Position numbers and translations under genes: made by a program
Origin: Progne subis subis
Taxonomy: Eukaryota > Chordata > Aves > Passeriformes > Hirundinidae
Reading direction: 5' to 3'
DNA: 64,000 nt
NCBI GenBank assembly: GCA_022316685.1
Contig: JAKJHU010000053.1
Coordinates: forward strand, 3,961,636-4,025,635
Notes under the pieces: model-generated
The model's input: only the letters and a program-made list of their open reading frames with translations
Told to the model about the DNA's origin: nothing
Databases searched by the model: none
Part shown: positions 51,801 through 60,800 of the stretch, piece by piece
Position numbering within the stretch: position 1 is the first letter of the stretch
How the letters are laid out: every line of letters starts with the position of its first letter

Positions 51801-54800
51801 ACCAACCATAAACCACTTCCCTGCCTAATCAGAAAAGAAAAATTATACTTGTGCTTGTGACTGAATGTTCATTTGTCAGTCACTACAGTGAAATCTTCTT
51901 ATCATCACCATGTATTTAAAAAAAAGCAAAAACCTTTACCAAAACTTTTTCACATATGTAGTCACACTTCAACTAATTTGATGGTTTTTTTCAAAAAACA
52001 AAGACTTACCATTTCACTTTCTTTTTCCAAATAAAGGTCTTCTTTTGTATCCTTACCTGGAAAATTATTACACTTAGCAATTTTACATTTCTTACATGAA
52101 CTTTTAAATGTATTCAAAGCAAAACACAAGAAGTATTAACAAAACCTAGCATAAAACCATAAAAACTCATAACTCATGATTCAGATCTATTCACAACCTA
52201 TTATTAGCAAGTCACAATTTTACTGCCAACGAGATTAACCTGCACTGAGTGAAATTATATAAAACAATATCATCAGAATTCAGACTATATTTCTTATGAA
52301 ATGGAATACAATTACCTTTCCTTGAAAATCTCTTTAAATTCAAAGCTTTTTTCCTTTTCTCTTGAAATTCAATTTGCAGTTTAATTTCAACAACCTGAAA
52401 TGTAAAGCAAGTCTAATAAAGCACTTTTATTTTAAAAATAATAACAGAAGATGAAAGAACCACCAGGAATTGCAGGAGTCTTAGTGAGTGGCTACTTTAC
52501 CTGCTCAATGTTAGACCAGAAATACTCTATTTCTCTAGCGATGGATGCTGCAATCCTCCTCAGTTTGTTCTGCTCTTCCCTTTTAGCTCGCTCTTCATTA
52601 AGTTTCTTTTCTTCATGGTAACGAGCCACAGTTCTTACCATCTAAAATACCATGAAATACTGAATTAGGTTAACCTCAAAATACATACCATTGCATTTCT
52701 TGAGATTATGGTAGTTATCAGCAGCCAGATGTTGACCATAGCTTTACACACATAGCACTTACCTCCAATATTTTTAATTCTTACCATGCCAGTAAAGCAA
52801 CAGACATGAAACTCAAAGAAAAAAAAAATATACAACTATAACTAAGAAATCAAGTAGGAAACTCTTAATTCACTCTCTGAATACAAAAATTAAAAAAAAA
52901 AAAAATCCACTGAAATTAGCAGCAAACACACAAAAGAAAACTTTTTTTCAGACAGCACATATGGAGTCACACAAATCACACCACAAAATGTCAGAGACCA
53001 AAGCTAAAACGAGTTCAAAAAGAGTGTACATACATGAGTGAAAGATCAGTCAATGGCTGTTAAGACTGACTTGATTGCAACCTTTAGCTCAGGAGGTCCC
53101 TAAAACATTGACTTCCAGAAGTTTGAAGCATAGTGCCAGGGGAAGGATCATTTCACATTTCCCCTTCCCGTTTCTCCTATTCTTAAAAACCTACCATTGG
53201 CCACAAATGGAAATTTGGATTTAAATTACATTCAAAATGCAGTTATTTATTGCACAAAACAATACACTTATTTCAGTACTTTGCTTCTGAGTTTTCATCA
53301 TTTCAGAATATACAGTGGAAAACATGGCAATTTAAACTAATGACCTTCAGTTGCTCTCTTCATCACCCTAAACTGGTCATAAATGAATCAAGAAAAGATG
53401 CAACATTGCTGGTATCCATAGAAAAACCTTGTTTACTGTAAATTGTAACAGATTTTATATATTTCATCTCACACCACATGATTTTTCATTCCACTACTGT
53501 AGTCCTGCTGTGCTGCTCTCTTCCCCTGTGGAAACAGTTCTCTACCATGTTTCCACTACTGTCTTTACTCTTATTTTTCTGTGAGATTAAGGAAAAAAGA
53601 ACTAGACAGACAACCACACCCAATGGAAGTTATTTACAAAAGTCTATATTTACTCTTTATTGGCAGGAAACAATTTGTGAGACAGGCGTGACAACTCTAT
53701 TTTTTATTTAAATATAACCCAGTCAACATATTGAGTGGGTTCCCTAACAAGCTATTTGATTTCCAGAGGAATAAAATCCACAAACTGTTACTTGCATCCA
53801 TGATCTGTACAATTATCCAGCCTGTCTCAGGTGCTGTACCCAAAACTGATAACACAACTTCTCATTTCAGGTAGAAGTTAGTGCCTCAACTTTCCTTTTA
53901 CTTCTACCTGTAGCAAAAGATATTTCAATAGCTTTGCTACCAAACTGAGAGTTATCAACATGTATTGTTCTGAGTTATAAAATGTTTTTCAAGTACCTTC
54001 TTAGCAGTTGCCATCTTCCACTTTCTCTCCTGAGCAAAATCAGTTGCCATCCACTGCATTTCTTCCAGCAAATAGTCCCAGTGGGATTTTGGTCTTGGAG
54101 CCTCTTGGAGTTTAGGCAGTCGCCTGGGGGACCATAAACCTTCCTTCCTCAGTTCTGCTATCCGCTGATGGATTTGATTTTCCTTAAAAAGAAGTACAGA
54201 GACTTACAGTGGAGCTGCAGAATGCACCTGAAGTTGCAGAATCAGAGAAAAATTGTAACCACTTCCACTTAATTAAATTAATTGACAGGAAAAGAAAAGG
54301 TGTAAAAGCGTGACACAGAAAATATCTTACCAGCTTGACTTGCTCAGCCAGCTTGTCTTGAGAGTTTTCCTGCGGCACCACTGCTGCATTCTGAGCTGGA
54401 CTTTGTGTTTTAGGTGCTGCTGCTGCTACAGCTACGCCAGGAGGCTTGGATGCAACAGGAGACAGGGACTTGTTGGTTGCTGGAGAGGTCCTGTTTGTTT
54501 GCACTGGGTATGGAGAAGGCGGTGTTGTGCCTGGGATAGCTGCTGGAGCGATGGATGAGGTAGGTGGCAGTGGATTTGCTGCAAGACGCTGAGAACTCGG
54601 AGCAGGATCTGCAGTCGGTCGTGTCAGAGTCACAGTCTGCCCAAGAAACACCCTGGTTACTGATGAGTTGAGGATTCAATACTTAGTCCACATTACAGCA
54701 GAACATAACGGAGACATTAATTTAATAACAAATATACACCCGCATTTTTACAAGGAAAAGGACTTAAGTGTCCAGTGGAATGAAAAGATGAAGACAGCGT

Positions 54801-57800
54801 TCTTAGACTTTACTGGCCGCGGAAACAAACACGCGCCCACCCCACTAAGGCTCCCGTACCTGTTGCTGTAGGGTAGCTTGCGGCTGCGACGCTTGGCCGG
54901 GCGCCTGTCCCTGCACGTGGATCGCCGGCGGCACCTGCTGCTGCAGCGGCGCTGGAAGCGGAGCGGCCGTCAGGGGCACGCTTTGGGGCTGGATCTTCAC
55001 CTGGATCTGCGCCTGGGCCGGAGGTTCCACCAGCTGGGGCTGCTGCTGCTGCTGCGGGAGCTGCAGGGCGGCCGGGAGCGACGCCATGGGGACGTTGGCG
55101 GGCTGCAGGCGCGCCGGCAGCTGCGGCGGCGGCGTGTGCAGGCTGGCCGCGTTCTGCACCGGAGGGCCCTTGGAGGGGTCGTACTGCTGCTGGCTCTGCT
55201 TCTGCCCCGTCAGCTGCACCGTCTGGGGAGTGGGAGGCATCCCACCTGCAGGGCAAGAGGAGACACGGCGCAGGTGAGATTAAAGCATCCCACGCTCTCT
55301 GTTGATTTCAGGAGGAAATCGACTGCGAATAGAGAGGTTTCGTTACTTACTTTGCCACAAGACACCATCACTTGAAAATACCACGTCACAATCACAAAAT
55401 AAATCACCATTACAATAAACAACAAAGTACTTCATGCACGGGACTGTAACTAGAATTTGGAGCACAGCAACTAAAAAAGAGCATGTCATTATGTCTTCTA
55501 AATTTCATATACTCAAAAAAAAAAAAGGAATGGTGAGCTAATGGAATTTAACCTAAAAAACCAGCATGAAGTCTAAACACTACTTAGTTCTTTCTAAGAA
55601 CACATTCACTCTAACACATATTCTAAAGCTTGGCATGACTAATGAATAAAAATTTGTCAGAATGTTCCAATTAGGTGGTTTCATTTTCATAAATCATTGG
55701 TTCAGTTCCAGAATTCTCAGATTGGCCATTTTGCATCAGCACCTGTGACGTATTTCCATGCCCACATGCACCTTTGGAGCCCGTCACTCAGCTCCTTAAA
55801 CAAACCAGGCATTGCATACCAAATATTAATTTACATGGAGAAGTGTGTGGTGGGACTAGGATCCTGGCAGGCCAGAAGCCCAAGTTTCTAGTTCCATCAC
55901 CAACATCTCCTTGTGAAATTAATGTGCAACTGGCATGTGGTGACACAGTACCTTGTGCCGTTGGCATTAGCTGTTGAAGAGGAACTCCTGAAGCCACACC
56001 CGGGTGCTGAAAAACCATCCCATGACGGCCCACTTCAATTCGTGGTCTCTTAGACGAATCTGTGATATTCAAATTCCATTTATGGCATGGTATAATGGAA
56101 TGGGTTCAATTTTACAAAGCAAACTACTACACATGAGTCCAACATCAGCTCCGAAAGCTACAGCTACGGTACATGTGTAGCATTTATGAAGAACATGCTC
56201 CAGGGGCAGAGTCCCTCTGACTTCAAGTTGGCCATCTCCAATCTTCTCAGCCAGAACAATCAACCTAACCATGTCTCCATGCCTGTCAAATCCAGGCCTA
56301 TCTACTGGGAGTGGAGTGCACTCTTCCTGCAGCACCAGTCACAGCAGATAGCCCTAAGGATCTGGCGACTCCCAAGGTGAGGCAAAAATGTATTTCAAGA
56401 GTTACAGAACAGTGGGCTCCAATCACTGTTGGGAAAAAAAAAAAAGACGATGAAGTGGAATTGTGCCTGTGGAACATACCTGCTGGTGTAAGGGCCTGCT
56501 GCTGTCTCTTAAAAGCTTCAATCTCTATGGTGCTCACAGTTCCCGTCGCTGGAGTCCCTGTATGCGTTTGCTACAGGGAAAAGAAAACAAATCACAGAAG
56601 TTCAATCTGTAGATGGTCTGAGACCAGGAGAGAATTTACACACGGAGCTAAGGAGGCCAGCACAGAACAAGTCCTTCAGAACAGCTGTACAACAAAGGAA
56701 ACAAGATTCACTCAATATCTGCTATGAAGTTTTAGCTGTCTCCAAAATGCACAGATACTCTTTGTTGAGTTTAAATTTTACAGTGATGAAGTTGGTTACA
56801 TATAATGCACACTTACATTTTGTTAAGTGATACCAAACTCAGGAAAATAGGATATGGAAAAACATAAAGTATTTTTTATTACCTTTTTTTTAATTAATGG
56901 AAATTTTCATCAGTGTATTACATCTGTATGGAACATCAGTAACACACAAATTCATCCTCATGCTGAAAACAGTTTAAGGTTATTTGAGACTCCAGCACTC
57001 TCACTCTCAGGATAGAGCTTTGTGAGAGTTACCGTTGAAGTATTTCAGGAAAAAGCTAGGAAGATGGAATAAAGAACCTCAGCCAAAATACACAAGTTCC
57101 AGTTCCAGGTTTCCAGATGCTGGACTTGTACTTGTTTGCACAGCTGACAAAATGAGTCTCGTTAATAAACTCGGTGAGGAGAAACAATATTGCCATAAGG
57201 TTAAGGTGACATCAGAGCCCACCAGAAATTACTATCCATTTTTTCTGAGGACAAACAGCACTCAAACTACGAATTAACAAGCATAGAAGAGCACTACTGA
57301 TATTGAGATGCAAAAGGAATCACTGGGCTCTGATTCAGCAAGCTGGAATTTAGCTTCAAAAAGTGCATTCAAAATTTATTTTTAAATCACTACCTCTAAT
57401 ATTAGCAAGAACGGCAAGAACCTGTCCCAGAGAATCCTTTCAGCATCAATCACAGCTGACAGGCTCACATACAGGATTACTGAAGCAAATAAATTTGGAT
57501 ATATGACAATTTTCATCATCTTTGGGCCCTCAGAATACTGGCAAGTACTTCTTAATGTCCATCAAGTCTGTGCAAGTCCAATTCCTTTCAGTGAGCTTCC
57601 AAGTAATTTTTAAATTCTCCTCAATATTTGGCAGTGCTGTACCAAATATTCTACTACGAAACTTAATATGAAAAAAATAAGGGCTATCCCAAAAGAAGTC
57701 TCAAGAGATTCCATCAGAAAATACAAACAGACTTTATATATGGCAGTCTCTACATCCTGGGAAATGAATTAATTTAGCATTCTAGTTCTCAAAGTGTACT

Positions 57801-60800
57801 TTTCTAATGGTGAGAGCCTTAAACATGTTGAGGTATAGTAAAAGTTTGCAAATGTTGTGAAAATTTTTTATGACAATATAGAAAGACAGTAATTTTCCTT
57901 TTTTTTTTTTTTTACTTTATTCACAGGTATTTTGTTCTCTGATCTTAACCAAAATTTTACCAATGTAAATTAAACCCACGGAGGTAAAGGCCAGTCTATA
58001 CTGAAATAAATCACAGCAGTGACAGCCTGCATCTTCAGTGCTTCACTGCATGGAATTAATAATCACAGCCAACATCACCTACAATGACTGGGTTTCAAAT
58101 GCTCCTTTTTGAGCTGAATGTATCTTATGCCCCTCAGACTCAATCAATAGCTATGAATTAATAACACTTAATCTCTTTGCTGCTCTGAGGGCATTTGCTG
58201 CCACTCCAGAGACAGAGCTATAGCCTTAAGATGTAAATTCTGGTTTTAAGTATCTCTGACTCATATTCACAGTACACTGCCACTTCACACTCAATAGGGA
58301 TTAAGTTTTCAAATATTTGTCTTGTCACAAGGTAGACATGCAGCATATTTCAGGTCCAACAGCCAGTGTCTGGAAGAGCATCACAGACCTGGGCATTTAC
58401 AGAATGTTCAAAATAAGACATAAGCATTGGTTTTGTAAATGCTACTAAATTGACTAACAAATTCAGTTTACGTCCCATTTGCATCAGATGCTACTGGGAC
58501 ATCAGTTTAAGAAATTACATTCTTCAAACTCCTCATTAAATGCCATTTATTTCACCTGCTCTCTCCCTCTGGTTGACTGCATACTCAGTTCCAGGCTGTA
58601 TCTCTACTTTAGGATTTCTGACATTTTCTTAAGAATATGCCTCCCAGCTGTCTGCCATTATCACCGTGTAATTTGGGCCAGACCCTTCAGAGAGCAGACA
58701 TGTTATGCCTTTAGAAATTGCAGTCACATACCACTAATATTAGACTAAAACTGTCCCAACTTTAATTAAAATAATGTAGCTGTCCCGAGGTCATGATTAC
58801 GTAATGAGTGTGAGCACTTCTCATCACTCTGAGTGCTACACTTCTGCACTGGGATTTGAATGATGATGCTGATTGGGACACATTATTTCTCCATAAACAG
58901 TAACAAAGAGCAAGACTGATGGAAAGAAATGCCACTTTCTAGTAGCAGTTTGTGCTAAAAGCCAGTACCACACAGAGTTTTGTACATTTTTAGCGTGAAG
59001 CAGCTTCCCTGAAACTGGTCTGATATGGTACAAATACCTTTAAAAGTATCATCACCGCTGCAGCTACAGCTTGGTGATAACCCTAATCGCTACAGTAAAT
59101 AACCTGATATAATATTAGGTACTTTAAACAGCCTAAATGAAGCCTGACTACCTAAGGAGACTTCCAAGACATGTCCGTACTGGCCCTGAGGAAGAGCTCT
59201 CAGTGCAATCCCCTTTGCTGCACAACTCCTTTGTCCAATATCACAGGGAACATCCCATTTGTTACACACAGGAACACAACCCATCTTGTATTTCATTTCA
59301 CTTCCCATTTCCAGAGCCTAGATAAAGGCAGCACAGCCTGTACAGCTGCTGCAGTACAGCACCCTGTAACACCTGCTAAGCATATCATGGAGCTAAAGGG
59401 TAAATATTTTAGTTGCAGATGGAATTAGGGAATATTACTTCTCAGGGTATGTATACGGTGATGTCTGGATAATAGAGTTGAAGGCAGCCGCATAAAACCA
59501 CATCAAACTGAAAAGTTGCATGATCACTGATCCATGAAAATTTTAACTGATTATCACATTTGTTTCTTGTCTTTCTGCAGCATTCCTCATGAAAAAAGAA
59601 AAAAAAAGTTAAAAAGGACTTTTATAATAAAAACAAGCACTTCTGTTTCTTCTTCCCAACATTTATGGCAGAGCTAATGGAAAGCAGTTAATTATTTAAA
59701 ACAAATTGTGTCAAGAGGATTAATATTGTTGTTTAACACATTTCAGGGAAGGTAAATCCAAAACCTTCTGTAGCCACACTCAAAACCTTTAATAGATAAG
59801 GGGAAGGAAAAAAAAAAAAAAAAAAAAAGAAAAGAATTTTAGAAGAAATTCACAATTACAATGCCACAGACAAAGAATCCATATTATCACTATGCAGAAT
59901 GCACAAATGAACCAAATGCATTAGGGATACAAAAGACAAACAAACCAAAGTGAAAACATTCAAGCTGAAAGTTAATGCAATAAGCCAGCAACCTGGAGAC
60001 AAAGCTTTAACTTCCTCAAGGCTTCAGTAATACTGATGCATTTGAAGACTGCAAAGGTTTTTTGGTTTTGTTTAGATGATAAGGGATGGGCTCTTGGGAA
60101 AATTCTAATTCATCTAAGAAATATCAAATCTGAATGAAGAAAAAAAATCTGGGATGAAACTACATTTTAGAACCATTGAAAAGTACCTGAAATGGTTGCT
60201 GCTGGGATGAAAAAGCAGCAGAAACATTTGGAGGAAGCTGGGTTGCTATAGCGACAGGAGTACCAGTCTGCCCATCCTTTCCTGTCACAACCTTTACCTG
60301 AGAGAAATATTTTGGGAAAAAAAAAAAGAAGGGAGAATCATTTTCTTTTTAGAAGTTTTTCTTTTTGTTAACTGTTCAACACACTCCTTTGGTACTGATG
60401 GCACCTCACTGAAGAGGGGATAATAACTATACCACCATCAGTACAGCTTGTTTTGAGCACAGCCCATTTTTAGAGTTCTGTCTTACTTTTAATAGCAGAA
60501 CAGAGCACAGCCTTGACTGTTCATTGTGACTTCTCGCCACTGGAAACAACGTTTTCTTAAATCCAGTTAACATAGAAGTGTGTTTTAAATGTAATGATTG
60601 CTGCTGCTAACGGACAACAAATTAGCATGACAGACAGTTTGAACGTAAGAGAGCTTCAACATTTATTTAAGCAATGAGCACAGCCACCATTCACTCTCCC
60701 CTTGAATTCCCAAAGAGATCAACCTTCCAGGCAAGGGATGAAGCGCATTGCTTTAGCAGAAAGTGATAAAGAGGGGGAGAGGGAAATAAAACAGAAGGCG

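Noticed and set aside
51826..51910. C/D-box-like words on the minus strand (GTGATGA ... CTGA) in EP400 intron 11
   Set aside because: The spacing is possible, but there is no terminal stem next to the boxes and such short words occur often by chance.
54878..55375. Plus-strand open frame rich in Leu and Arg opposite EP400 exon 6
   Set aside because: It is the mirror of CAG/CCN-rich coding sequence on the minus strand. There is no independent evidence for a gene.
56069..56335. Minus-strand open frame of 88 codons in EP400 intron 4, next to exon 5
   Set aside because: It is separated from exon 5 by a stop, lacks similarity to EP400, and good donor and acceptor sites remove it as intron.
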